DNA of 64,000 nucleotides, taken from positions 107,482 through 171,481 of the forward strand of contig CM049318.1 of NCBI GenBank assembly GCA_026874595.1. The letters run 5' to 3'. The notes beneath the pieces are model-generated. The model ran no database searches. It worked only from the letters and a program-made list of their open reading frames with translations, and was not told the origin of the DNA. The stretch comes from Sipunculus nudus. Lineage: Eukaryota > Annelida > Sipuncula > Golfingiida > Sipunculidae. The first letter of the stretch is position 1. Each line of letters starts with the position of its first letter. Below are positions 1 through 10,952 of the stretch, in pieces. The position numbers were made by a program, and so were the translations under genes.

Positions 1-319
1 ATATACCGGAAATCTACGATAGCTTGTAATTTCCAAATTTATATACAATACGAAACACTTATGTTATGACGTGAAGAGGTCCAGTTAGCTAAGGCGTGCT
101 TATGAGGAAATGGTATTTAAAGTAACTTGGTTATTTCTGGTCCTTAACTGACACTTTTAGGGTCCTAAACTTAAGATACGGTTCTAAAGATGCAGCGATT
201 TCCTCCTAATTGAACGGTATGGTCCTAAACTTAGAGTGTTGTGGTTTTAAACTTAGTGTTATGGTCATTACCTTAAGGTTAGAATTATGTCGACCCCCTT
301 ATATGTATACATGTTAACA

Positions 320-377
<58 letters not shown>

Positions 378-666
378 TTATATATGTACACCTGTATAAA
401 TGTTTGCATGTTTATGTGTATGTACTTATATAATTTTGCCTCTGGCAGTTTAACGGTATTCTTATCATTTTAAGCTTAGTGTTCTGATCGGTTACTTACA
501 GTTAATGTCCTAATCCTACCGGGTTATGTGACTAAGCATACGTTATGATCCAATGTATTTATTTTCAATATACAAGGGATACATGCTCAGAGGGCACCCA
601 TGCATGTAAAAATCATGTATAATACACACCCACTTAAATAAATTTTCATTTTTGTTTCCATAAAAG

Positions 667-735
667 ACCACTACCACCGTCTACAAACCGAAACGCAAGA
701 GACAGCGAACCCCGTCACCTGCCCGTGAGAAAAAG
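667..735 (+). CDS. Exon-like block, unit 1, Lys/Arg-rich
   Basis: A 69 bp block (23 codons) lies between a pyrimidine-rich stretch ending in AAAAG and the donor-like GTGAATATAAG. It is open in one frame and encodes a basic stretch containing PKRKRQRTPSPAREKK. This looks like a nuclear-localisation patch next to a TPSP site of the kind proline-directed kinases use; that role is inference. In units 1 and 2 the acceptor differs from the cleaner TTCCAG of units 3 and 4, so this copy may be weak or dead. I do not recognise the family. Confidence 0.35.
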
Positions 736-821
736 GTGAATATAAGTATGCACTTACTAAGAAATACACATCTTTAACCACACTTTTAAAGTTTTTTATT
801 ATAAATATATATTTTTAGTGT

Positions 822-1040
822 GTGGTCGTAGGTTTAGTTTTCAACGTGTCTACAGTTGACCAACGGATGAAGTTAACATTCGGAGAATACGTTAAGTCAG
901 TCGTGTCGGTGATGAAGATGAAACGATCCTGTCAAAAATTTATTTTTTATTATATGCTCACTTTTTTTCTTTTAAAGGCATTTTTTCCACACACAAAACA
1001 TACATTCACAGAGTTTATTTTGTACAGGCAAAAGACGTAA
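822..1040 (+). other. Conserved open block, unit 1 (possible exon)
   Basis: The block follows an ATTTTTAG acceptor-like site at 817-818. It is open for about 70 codons, with a conserved core reading VVGLVFNVSTVDQRMKLTF and then a Met/Lys-rich stretch. There is no ATG at the beginning (the frame opens on GTG), which fits an internal exon better than a start. The distal half becomes Phe-rich and looks intronic. I see no clear donor; GTGATGAAG after the core is one candidate. Related copies lie at 1846-1983 and 2432-2647. Confidence 0.3.
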
Positions 1041-1362
1041 CATATACCGGAAATCTACGATAGCTTGTAATTTCCCAATTTATATACAATACGAAACACT
1101 TATGTTATGACGTGAAGAGGTCCAGTTAGCTAAGGCGTGCTTATGAGGAAATGGTATTTAAAGTAACTTTGTTATTTCTGGTCCTTAACTGACACTTTTA
1201 GGGTCCTAAACTTAAGATACGGTTCTAAAGATGCAGCGATTTCCTCCTAATTGAACGGTATGGTCCTAAACTTAGAGTGTTGTGGTTTTAAACTTAGTGT
1301 TATGGTCATTACCTTAAGGTTAGAATTATGTCGACCCCCTTATATGTATACATGTTAACATA

Positions 1363-1404
<42 letters not shown>

Positions 1405-1693
1405 TTATATATGTACACCTGTATAAATGTTTGCATGTTTATGTGTATGTACTTATATAATTTTGCCTCTGGCAGTTTAACGGTATTCTTATCATTTTAA
1501 GCTTAGTGTTCTGATCGGTTACTTACAGTTAATGTCCTAATCCTACCGGGTTATGTGACTAAGCATACGTTATGATCCAATGTATTTATTTTCAATATAC
1601 AAGGGATACATGCTCAGAGGGCACCCATGCATGTAAAAATCATGTATAATACACACCCACTTAAATAAATGTTCATTTTTGTTTCCATAAAAG

Positions 1694-1762
1694 ACCACCA
1701 CCACCGTCTACAAACCGAAACGCAAGAGACAGCGAACCCCGTCACCTGCCAGTGAGAAAAAG
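1694..1762 (+). CDS. Exon-like block, unit 2, Lys/Arg-rich
   Basis: This is the unit 2 counterpart of the block at 667-735: same 69 bp length, same frame and same flanking splice-like signals. Few substitutions separate the two copies. It is included because length and frame are kept, which is mild support for coding use. The recent duplication alone could also explain it. Confidence 0.35.
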
Positions 1763-1845
1763 GTGAATGTAAGTATGCACTTACTAAGAAATACACATCT
1801 TTAACCACACTTTTAAAGTTTTTTATTATAAATATATATTTTTAG

Positions 1846-1983
1846 TGTGTTGTCGTAGGTTTACTTTTCAACATGTCTACAGTTGACCAACGGATGAAGT
1901 TAACATTCAGAGAATACATTAAGTCAGTATTGTCGGTGATGAAGATGAAACGATCCTATCAAAAAATAATTTTTTTTTATTAA
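1846..1983 (+). other. Conserved open block, unit 2 (possible exon)
   Basis: This copy of the block at 822 begins after TTTTTAG. It keeps the core (VDQRMKLTFREYIKSVLSVM) but stops earlier, at TAA 1981-1983, because of indels in the A/T-rich tail. Conservation of the core but not the tail supports an exon of roughly 30 codons rather than a 70-codon frame. Confidence 0.3.
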
Positions 1984-2269
1984 ATGCTCACTTTTCTTCT
2001 TTTAAAGTCATTTTTTTCCACAGACAAAACATACATTCACAGAGTTTATTTTGTACAGGCAAAAGATGTAACATATACCGGAAATCTACGATAGCTTGTA
2101 ATTTCCAAATTTGTATACAATACGAAACACTATGTAATGACGTGAAATGACTAAGCATCCAATGAATTTATTTTCAATATACAAGGGATACATGCTCAGA
2201 GGGCCCCATGCATGTGAAAATCATGTATATTTCACACCCACTTAAATATATTTTCATTTTTGTTTCCAG

Positions 2270-2345
2270 CAGACGACCAGCACCCCGCAAAAAACGAAAC
2301 GGCGGAGACACGGAACACCGTCACCGGCAGCTGACGCACATGTAG
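2270..2345 (+). CDS. Exon-like block, unit 3, Arg-rich
   Basis: It starts after a good TTTGTTTCCAG acceptor. The reading frame is open and contains KTKRRRHGTPSPAADAH, matching the basic TPSP block of units 1 and 2 despite many nucleotide changes. The donor is uncertain: GTGACTATAAG at 2346 aligns with the other copies but gives 76 bp, while GTAGGT at 2342 gives an in-frame 72 bp. The protein is unknown. Confidence 0.35.
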
Positions 2346-2431
2346 GTGACTATAAGTATGCACTTAGTAGGAAATACACATCTTTAACCACACTTTAAAA
2401 GTTTTTTAGTATACTTTTATATTTTGAATGT

Positions 2432-2647
2432 ATGGTCGTAGGTTTAGTTTTCAACGTGTCTACAATTGACCAACGGATGAAGTTAACATTCAGAAAATAT
2501 GTTAAGTCAGTAGTGGAGGTGATGAAGATGAAACGATCCTATAAAAAATATTTTTTATTATGTGCTCAATTTTTTCTTTTAAAGCCATTTCATCAACAGA
2601 CAAAGCATTCATGCAGAGAGTTTATTTTGCAGAGGCAAAAGATGTAA
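2432..2647 (+). other. Conserved open block, unit 3 (possible exon)
   Basis: This diverged copy of the block at 822 has changes in the core that are mostly conservative (VSTIDQRMKLTFRKYVKSVV). The preceding acceptor is lost: TTTTTAG is replaced by TTTTGAATG. It may therefore be a decayed copy. Confidence 0.3.
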
Positions 2648-2648
2648 C

Positions 2649-2962
2649 ATATTCCGCAAATCTACAATAGTTTGTAATTTCCAAATTTGTATACAATACA
2701 AAACAGGGGTCCAGTTAGCTAAGGCGTGCATATGACGAAATGATAATTTTAGAGTAACTTGGTTATTTATGGTCCTCAACTTACACTGTTCGGGTTCTAA
2801 ACTTAAGATACGGTTCTAAAGACGCAGCGATTTTGTCCTGAACGTGTTTTATGGTCCTAAGCTTAGAGTGTTATGGTTTTATACTTAAAGTGTTATGGTC
2901 CTAAACTTAAGCTTAGAATTCCGTTGACTACTTAGATGTATACATGTATGCATGTATACATG

Positions 2963-3030
<68 letters not shown>

Positions 3031-3502
3031 GTTGTACACCTGTATTTATGTATGCGTATGGTTATGTACGTATATATTTTGCCCCTGTCAGTTTAACGTT
3101 ACTCTTATCATTTTAAACTTACAGTGTTCTGGTCGTTAACTTACAATTCTATAGGGGTTATGTCACTAAGCATACGTTATGGTCCAATATATTTATTTTC
3201 AATATACAAGGGATACTTGCTATCATATTCACCTTGGTTAGTTCTAAAGATGGAGTGATTTGGTCCTAAACGAACGTTATGGTCCTAAACTTATTGTGTA
3301 TGGTTTTAACTTAATGGTTTATATTCCTAAACTTAAGCTTAGAATTCCCCCTTATATGTATACATGTCTAAATGTCTACATGTTTACATGTATATATGAA
3401 TATATATGCATCTGTTTGTATGTATGTATATGTGTATGCACATGCATATGAAAGTCATGTATATTTCACACCTACTTAAATATATTTTCATTTTGCTTCC
3501 AG
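2649..3502 (+). repeat. Fourth, diverged copy of the ~1.03 kb unit
   Basis: Text matching the unit start reappears at 2649 with several substitutions. It is followed by GGTCCTAAACTTA words, a long (TA)n tract (about 2968-3024), and then a partly repeated stretch that ends in a pyrimidine tract and TTCCAG just before an exon-like block. It aligns with the earlier units but is clearly older. Confidence 0.75.
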
Positions 3503-3968
3503 CAAAGGACCACCCCCGTCGCGAGTGCGAAAGAGTTCCTCCTGACCTCCACCTCACCTGAGAAAAAACTTGATCTTCTCGTAAGTACTTTAATTCTTAT
3601 GACTTGCTTCATGGAAGCTATAATTCCGTAAAGCTTTCGTTCATGCAAAGTTTAAATCACATTTACCTAAACTAATTTTTTTCCCGTGTTTATTTTTAAA
3701 GGGTACACCGGGGCACAACAGGAGATGCTTCTATGAGGGAGAAGCTATGCAACTCTTCCGACCAATCAAGGACCATTTAAGAAACCTTGCGTTGCAAGGC
3801 GAGACTGTGGCTGCAGTTGAAGTAGTGCGACATCTGAAACAATCAAACGCTGAAATGCTCGACATGCTGCTGGAACGTGGCTTACAAATGAAGCAAATCG
3901 GTGACAGGGCCCGGACGGCCATCAGACGCTTTCGCGAAGGGAAACCGTCTATAATAGACACTGACTGA
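3503..3968 (+). CDS. Last two exons of an unrecognised gene
   Basis: The proposed exons are 3503-3580 (78 bp, after TTGCTTCCAG and before GTAAGT) and 3702-3968 (after TTTTTAAAG, ending in TGA). They join in phase 0. The first is Ser/Thr-rich (KEFLLTSTSPEKKLDLL). The second opens with GTPGHNRRCFYEGEAM and continues as a charged, Leu-rich region (EVVRHLKQSNAEMLDMLLER) that ends in a basic helix-like stretch (DRARTAIRRFREGKPSIIDT). It looks like a helical, possibly nucleic-acid-binding C-terminus, but I recognise no family. The upstream TPSP exon-like blocks may belong to the same transcript. The terminal exon is duplicated downstream. Confidence 0.45.
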
Positions 3969-4090
3969 ATCCATTAATGTTTGTGTGAGGTTTCATTCAA
4001 AATACCAGTTCACGTATATTACACTTTTGCTAAGCAGATCATTTTTAAAAGGATTTTTGATAGTATTTTTAGCGTAATATTTAATTTATG

Positions 4091-4336
4091 TATTGCTTCT
4101 ATGAGGGAGAAGCTATGCAACACTACCGACCAATCAAGGACCATTTAAGAAACCTTGCGTTGCAAGGCGAGACTGTGGCTTCAGTTGAAGTAGTGCGACA
4201 TCTGAAACAATCAAACACTGAAATGCTCGACATGCTGCTGGAACGTGGCTTACAAATGAAGCAAATCGGTGACAGGGCCCGGACGGCCATCAGACGCTTT
4301 CGCGAAGGGAAACCGTCTATAATAGACACTGACTGA
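4091..4336 (+). pseudogene. Tandem copy of the terminal exon without its acceptor
   Basis: From GCTTCTATGAGGGAG onward the sequence repeats the terminal exon and its 3' flank with an offset of 368 bp. The frame stays open to the same TGA, with only a few changes (for example Leu-Phe to His-Tyr near the start, one Ala to Ser, one Ala to Thr). The duplication begins inside the exon, so the splice acceptor and the first eight or so codons are missing. It can be translated only by read-through, a new acceptor, or initiation at an internal ATG. No frame damage is visible, so it is young or still used. Confidence 0.5.
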
Positions 4337-4745
4337 ATCCATTAATGTTTGTGTGAGGTTTCATTCAAAATACCAGTTCACGTATATTACACTTTTGCTA
4401 AGCGGATCAGTTTTAAAAGGATTTTTGATAGTATTAGCGTAATATTTAATTTATGTATTTATGTATTTATTTATTGTTCAAGTTATTAATTTATTAAATA
4501 TTTTTTTATAAATTTTGTTTGTCTTGTGTTCATTTTTTCTGGCTCCCAACTATTTTCAATCCAGTTGTGTGTATTTATGCATGTTTATATGAATTTATGT
4601 ATTACTCTAGGACTTGGTGCTCCCTCGCCGTTTAACGTCATTGTTATGGTCCTTAACTTACATTATTATAGTCCTACACAATTGACCCTGTTACATGCGT
4701 GAATGTATGTATATATTTCTATATATGTATGTGTATGTGTGTACA
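4337..4745. other. 3' flank of the duplicated exon; intergenic
   Basis: The second copy of the 3' flank runs to about 4455 and is followed by TTTATGTATT-like runs and an ATTAAA at about 4492, a possible weak poly(A) signal. From 4605 there is one diverged copy of the window-wide module (GGACTTGGTGCTCCC, then GTTATGGTCCTTAACTTA). No gene is seen. Confidence 0.5.
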
Positions 4746-4749
4746 TCTA

Positions 4750-4925
4750 TTATGGTCTTACACACCCTGGTTGTAATGCACACACTGGTTAACGACCACC
4801 CGCTTTATAATGACAAACCTGGTTATAATGACGACACTCCTTATAATGACCACCCTGGTTATAATTATCACACTGGTTATAATGACCACCCTGGTAATAA
4901 TGCCCACCCTGGTTAGCATAACCTC
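4750..4925. repeat. 18 bp minisatellite (TTATAATGACCACCCTGG family)
   Basis: About nine imperfect copies of an 18 bp unit. Since 18 is a multiple of three, all frames stay open and give repeats such as LVIMTT. The same family appears in two orientations at 36.6-38.15 kb. Confidence 0.85.
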
Positions 4926-5122
4926 CTTTATCATAAACATAGGCGACAGCTTGCAGGGTTATGGTTCAAATATAAAGTGTTATAGTCCTAAACTTACATT
5001 GTTATGGTCCTAAACTAACAGTCTCATGGTCCTAAACCTAAGCTTAGAATACTGTTGACAAATGTATGTAAATATGTATGTACATTTATGTATATATGTA
5101 TAAATACATGTATGTATATATG

Positions 5123-5127
<5 letters not shown>

Positions 5128-5178
<51 letters not shown>
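5128..5178. repeat. (TA)n microsatellite
   Basis: An uninterrupted TA run of about 50 bp. It is followed at 5190-5330 by a diverged copy of the head of the 2.08 kb satellite (ACGGTATTATAGGCT, then GTTTAGGACCATAA). Confidence 0.9.
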
Positions 5179-5183
<5 letters not shown>

Positions 5184-5345
5184 TACAAGCGTCAACGGTA
5201 TTATAGGCTCAATTTTAGGACCATAACCATAAGTTTACCACCATAACAGTGTATGTTTAGGACCATAATTTCTATCTCACGCTCAGACCTGTGTAAAGGC
5301 CTGTATGGCTGTGTAACGTCACTGTTATGGTCCTAAACGTACGTG

Positions 5346-5403
<58 letters not shown>

Positions 5404-5532
5404 GAGAGAGAGAGAGAGAGGAAGTGTGTATACAACCAAACATGGATATGTGTATGTATGTATGTACGCATGTATGCATGTATGTATTTTTGTATGTATG
5501 TATGTATGTATGTATGTATGTATGTATGTATC
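5346..5532. repeat. (TA)n-(GA)n-(TATG)n compound microsatellite
   Basis: TA runs to about 5400, GA to about 5421, then ATGT-rich tetranucleotide repeats to about 5530. The IY/RE/MYVC-type open frames here on both strands are translated microsatellite. Confidence 0.9.
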
Positions 5533-5590
5533 ACTGTAGGACGAGGCGGACCCTGGCTGTTTAACTTCACTGTTATAATTCTAAACTTAC

Positions 5591-5835
5591 ATGCGGTAAG
5601 TTTATTGTTGAAGCAGAGGAATATGCAGAACAGAACACAGCAATCTACTAAACTGAATCAAAGTAGAGGAATATACATTGGAAAGGCTAATGATCAATGG
5701 ATAGGGATGTACATAGCTAAGTAGAGCGTCAAAGCACATGAATCGTTACAGTTGAACTGAGTACTAAAACACATTAATCGAGAGAGTTAAACTGAGTGTT
5801 TAAGCACTTGAAATTATGTAGAGTGACGAGTGAAA
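5591..5835. repeat. Isolated minisatellite related to the 2.08 kb unit
   Basis: It contains words such as AGCAGAGGAATATGCAGA, GAGCGTCAAAGCAC and AGTTGAACTGAGT, also found in the ~45 bp minisatellite portion of the 2.08 kb satellite units. It looks like a detached, older fragment. Confidence 0.6.
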
Positions 5836-5839
5836 ATAT

Positions 5840-6480
5840 ATGTATGTATGTATGTTTGTGAAATCTGAATGTTGGCTTAAACTAATGTTGAAAGCTCAAG
5901 TTGACAACATAAGATATGGTCCCAAACTTACGTTATGGTCCCAAACTTACACCTAGAATAGGGTATATACTGTTATGGTCCTAAACTCAGGTGCACCGAC
6001 TGCCATGAGCCACGTCGGCATGGGAACGGCACACGGCGCACATAAGATTGTACCAAGTGCAAAGGTTCGAGACGTGTGTGAGTACTGTCTGTTACGTTTT
6101 TACTCGTAATCGGTAAATTAATGTACCTGTCCGGCAGATGTAAGTATGAATTTAGAATCTTTGGAAATATAGTAATGTGATCTTATTGATGTTTCATTTC
6201 GCGCCAAGACCACGCGCGGATTTCATGTCTCTTGTTACACATAAAAAGTAAAGCCTCAGCGTGGGAGAAAAGTTATGGTCTCAAACTTACATAATTATAT
6301 CGTCCTATACTTACGTCATAGTCCTAAAATTAGGTTATGGTCTTAAACATAGAATGTCACCGTCTTACACTAAAAATGTCATATATGGTCCTAAACGTAG
6401 AGTGTTAACAATAATAATCCTAAACATACAGTGTTATGGTCCTAAACTTACGTAATGGTACAAATTAATGCACGAATTAT
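5840..6480. repeat. Scattered GGTCCTAAACTTA words
   Basis: Many near-copies of GTTATGGTCCTAAACTTA occur with irregular spacing (for example near 5915, 5935, 5970, 6275, 6330, 6390, 6435). The exon-like island at 5991-6077 sits inside this stretch and is much more GC-rich than its surroundings. Confidence 0.6.
5991..6077 (+). CDS. Exon-like GC-rich island, phase 1-1
   Basis: An 87 bp block lies between AAACTCAG and GTGAGTACTG, good splice-like signals. It is open in the frame that would need one base from the previous exon and leaves one base at the end (APTAMSHVGMGTAHGAHK...). Another frame reads as paired cysteines (CTDCH ... DCTKCKGSRR) like a zinc knuckle, but holds one stop. I cannot tell which frame, if either, is used. 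No linked exons were identified. Confidence 0.25.
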
Positions 6481-6523
6481 ACAAATGCTTAAACGTGTAG
6501 CATTCAGCATGAAAGAAAATAAT

Positions 6524-6735
6524 ATTATAGGCTTAAGTTTAGGACCATAACCATACGTTTATCACCAGAACAGTGTATGTTTAGGACTATAGTTTCTCTC
6601 TCACGCTCAGGCCTGACGTTTGATGTCTTAAAATAGAAATGAAATCAGCATGACCCTATGCTGTGCTTGCAATTGAACATACTTAAAAGGTCGCTCAGTG
6701 TAGCAATATCACCACCTGCTAGCCCATTGAGGTAT

Positions 6736-6783
<48 letters not shown>

Positions 6784-8518
6784 CCTTCATAACCATTTTT
6801 TAAACATATAATATATCTATAAATTATATTAAAATATGTATATTCTTTAAAATAAAAGAATGGTACAACTCTTAAATTATTGTTGTAGGAGTCCTGCCCA
6901 AGGCGCGCTTTTGGCACAGCAGATGAAACCCTTCCCCTTCACACAAAAGATAGCATGATGACGTAATGTTTGACAACCCATTCCTGAAAAAAAGGTATGT
7001 ATGTGTAAATGTTTGTATTAATCTTGGACGGTGCGGCCCCTTGCTGTTTCACGTTACACTTAGGGCCAATGAAGAGTAAAAGACAAAGGTAAACTGAGCG
7101 CTGAAAAGACACCAATGTACAGACGTAAACTGTGAGATAAAGCACAGCAGGACAAAGCGAATAAAATGAGGACAAGCAAAAATGATTTATGAGGTAAGTT
7201 GACGGTTAAAGGAGAGAGTTTATGAGAGAGTCAAAGCACAACAATGGACGGAGTCAAAATGAGTCACAGCAGAGGAATAAACAATGGGAAAACTGAGGAT
7301 CAAAGCAAATTGATGTACTTAGTTGAGTAGAGCGTCTAAGCACACTACCCTTCACAGTTGAATTGAGAACCAAAATTGGAATTAAAAGATGTAAAGATGT
7401 AAAATGAGTGCTTAAGCATTGGACAGGAATTAAGTCGAGTGAGGAATGAAAACACACAAATGTACAGGGCTACACTTAATGGGAAAGCAAGCAATATACA
7501 AAGGGAAAATGCTCATCAAAGCAAAGTGATTTACGAGGTAAGTAAAGTAGAGGAATCTGCAGAGCTGAACTGAAAGTCAAAGCATAGGAATCTACAGAGT
7601 CACACTGAGTCACAGCAGAGTAATGTACGTAGGAAAACTGACAATCAAAGCAAAGGGATGTACTGAGGTAAGTAGAGCGTCTAAGCACATATATCTTCAC
7701 AGTTGAACTGGGAACCAAAACACAGGAATCCAGACAGGTAAACTGAATGCTAATGTACTGGAAAGTACAAAGGTCCAGTGAGGAGTAAAGACACATGAAT
7801 GTACAAAACTCTTGAGTTCGGAATCAACATAAGCCTAAGTTGTATAAACATAAGCCTAAGTTGAATAAACTTTAAGACCTGTTAAGTTGAAAAGACAGGA
7901 CCAATACAAAATTAAGTTGAATGTTATGGTCCTAAACATACATTATAATGGTCCTAAACATAGTCCTGAACATGTTAAGTTGAAAAGACAGGACCAATAC
8001 AAAATTAAGTTGAATGTTACGGTCCTAAACATACATTATTATGGTCCTAAACATACTGTGTTATAGTCCTGAACGTGTTAAGTTGAAAAGACAGGACCAA
8101 TACAAAATTAAGTTGAATGTTATGGTCCTAAACATACTGTGTTATAGTCCTGAACATGTTAAGTTGAAAAGACAGGACCAATACAAAATTAAGTTGAATG
8201 TTTACGGCCCTAAACATACATCATTATGGTCCTGAATATAAAGTGTTATGGTCTCACACCTTATTATGGTCCTAAACTTACAGTGTTATGGTCCTTAACT
8301 TACAGTGTTATGGTCCTTAACTTACGTTAGGCTCTGAATTTTATACAGTTATTGTCCTAAACTGAGGCTCAAAGGTACTGTTGACAGTCTTATATATATG
8401 GATGAAAGTCTGTATATATGTAATTAATGGAACCCTCAGTGGAACAATGTTACAACCTGCAAGCCATAACAGACAAGACATTTCCGTTTAAAAGAAAATA
8501 GTAACTCTCTCGATTGGC

Positions 8519-8600
<82 letters not shown>

Positions 8601-8607
8601 CAACGGT
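6524..8607. repeat. 2.08 kb satellite unit 1
   Basis: This first unit begins abruptly after a diverged stretch. It lacks the short TATATTATTATGGTCC insert present in the fourth ~100 bp sub-repeat of units 2-4; unit 5 lacks it too. Confidence 0.9.
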
Positions 8608-8819
8608 ATTATAGGCTTAAGTTTAGGACCATAACCATACGTTTATCACCAGAACAGTGTATGTTTAGGACTATAGTTTCTCTCTCACGCTCAGGCCTGA
8701 CGTTTGATGTCTTAAAATAGAAATGAAATCAGCATGACCCTATGCTGTGCTTGCAATTGAACATACTTAAAAGGTCGCTCAGTGTAGCAATATCACCACC
8801 TGCTAGCCCATTGAGGTAT

Positions 8820-8861
<42 letters not shown>

Positions 8862-10617
8862 CCTTCATAACCATTTTTTAAACATATAATATATCTATAA
8901 ATTATATTAAAATATGTATATTCTTTAAAATAAAAGAATGGTACAACTCTTAAATTATTGTTGTAGGAGTCCTGCCCAAGGCGCGCTTTTGGCACAGCAG
9001 ATGAAACCCTTCCCCTTCACACAAAAGATAGCATGATGACGTAATGTTTGACAACCCATTCCTGAAAAAAGGTATGTATGTGTAAATGTTTGTATTAATC
9101 TTGGACGGTGCGGCCCCTTGCTGTTTCACGTTACACTTAGGGCCAAAGAAGAGTAAAAGACAAAGGTAAACTGAGCGCTGAAAAGACACCAATGTACAGA
9201 CGTAAACTGTGAGATAAAGCACAGCAGGACAAAGCGAATAAAATGAGGACAAGCAAAAATGATTTATGAGGTAAGTTGACGGTTAAAGGAGAGAGTTTAT
9301 GAGAGAGTCAAAGCACAACAATGGACGGAGTCAAAATGAGTCACAGCAGAGGAATAAACAATGGGAAAACTGAGGATCAAAGCAAATTGATGTACTTAGT
9401 TGAGTAGAGCGTCTAAGCACACTACCCTTCACAGTTGAATTGAGAACCAAAATTGGAATTAAAAGATGTAAAGATGTAAAATGAGTGCTTAAGCATTGGA
9501 CAGTAATTAAGTCGAGTGAGGAATGAAAACACACAAATGTACAGGGCTACACTTAATGGGAAAGCAAGCAATATACAAAGGGAAAATGCTCATCAAAGCA
9601 AAGTGATTTACGAGGTAAGTAAAGTAGAGTAATCTGCAGAGCTGAACTGAAAGTCAAAGCATAGGAATCTACAGAGTCACACTGAGTCACAGCAGAGTAA
9701 TGTACGTAGGAAAACTGACAATCAAAGCAAAGGGATGTACTGAGGTAAGTAGAGCGTCCAAGCACATATATCTTCACAGTTGAACTGGGAACCAAAACAC
9801 AGGAATCCAGACAGGTAAACTGAATGCTAATGTACTGGAAAGTACAAAGGTCCAGTGAGGAGTAAAGACACATGAATGTACAAACCTCTTGAGTTCGGAA
9901 TCAACATAAGCCTAAGTTGTATAAACATAAGCCTAAGTTGAATAAACTTTAAGACCTGTTAAGTTGAAAAGACAGGACCAATACAAAATTAAGTTGAATG
10001 TTATGGTCCTAAACATACATTATAATGGTCCTTAACATAGTCCTGAACATGTTAAGTTGAAAAGACAGGACCAATACAAAATTAAGTTGAATGTTACGGT
10101 CCTAAACATACATTATTATGGTCCTAAACATACTGTGTTATAGTCCTGAACGTGTTAAGTTGAAAAGACAGGACCAATACAAAATTAAGTTGAATGTTAT
10201 GGTCCTAAACATATATTATTATGGTCCTAAACATACTGTGTTATAGTCCTGAACATGTTAAGTTGAAAAGACAGGACCAATACAAAATTAAGTTGAATGT
10301 TTACGGCCCTAAACATACATCATTATGGTCCTGAATATAAAGTGTTATGGTCTCACACCTTATTATGGTCCTAAACATACAGTGTTATGGTCCTTAATTT
10401 ACAGTGTTATGGTCCTTAACTTACGTTAGGCTCTGAATTTTATACAGTTATTGTCCTAAACTGAGGCTCAAAGGTACTGTTGACAGTCTTATATATATGG
10501 ATGAAAGTCTGTATATATGTAATTAATGGAACCCTCAGTGGAACAATGTTACAACCTGCAAGCCATAACAGACAAGACATTTCCGTTTAAAAGAAAATAG
10601 TAACTCTCTCGATTGGC

Positions 10618-10677
<60 letters not shown>

Positions 10678-10684
10678 CAACGGT
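8608..10684. repeat. 2.08 kb satellite unit 2
   Basis: Full unit. One A is missing from the homopolymer near 9065, which lengthens a minus-strand frame in this copy only. Confidence 0.9.
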
Positions 10685-10896
10685 ATTATAGGCTTAAGTT
10701 TAGGACCATAACCATACGTTTATCACCAGAACAGTGTATGTTTAGGACTATAGTTTCTCTCTCACGCTCAGGCCTGACGTTTGATGTCTTAAAATAGAAA
10801 TGAAATCAGCATGACCCTATGCTGTGCTTGCAATTGAACATACTTAAAAGGTCGCTCAGTGTAGCAATATCACCACCTGCTAGCCCATTGAGGTAT

Positions 10897-10952
<56 letters not shown>

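Larger units (their letters stand above)
1..2648 (+). repeat. Tandem ~1.03 kb gene-associated repeat, three units
   Basis: The start word ATATACCGGAAATCTACG recurs at 1, 1042 and 2073, giving units of about 1041, 1031 and 576 bp. Units 1 and 2 are nearly identical and differ mainly in the length of a (TA)n tract. Unit 3 has lost about 455 bp: it jumps from the text near base 75 of unit 1 to the text near base 529. Each unit carries GGTCCTAAACTTA words (where not deleted), a Lys/Arg-rich exon-like block and a second conserved open block. The layout fits tandem duplication of an exon-bearing segment. Confidence 0.9.

Noticed and set aside
7476-7796. A 106-codon minus-strand frame repeated in each 2.08 kb unit, with a 67-codon neighbour
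   Set aside because: The frames follow the ~45 bp minisatellite, are rich in Ser, Cys and Leu, lack motif or splice support, and are kept open only because the units are nearly identical.
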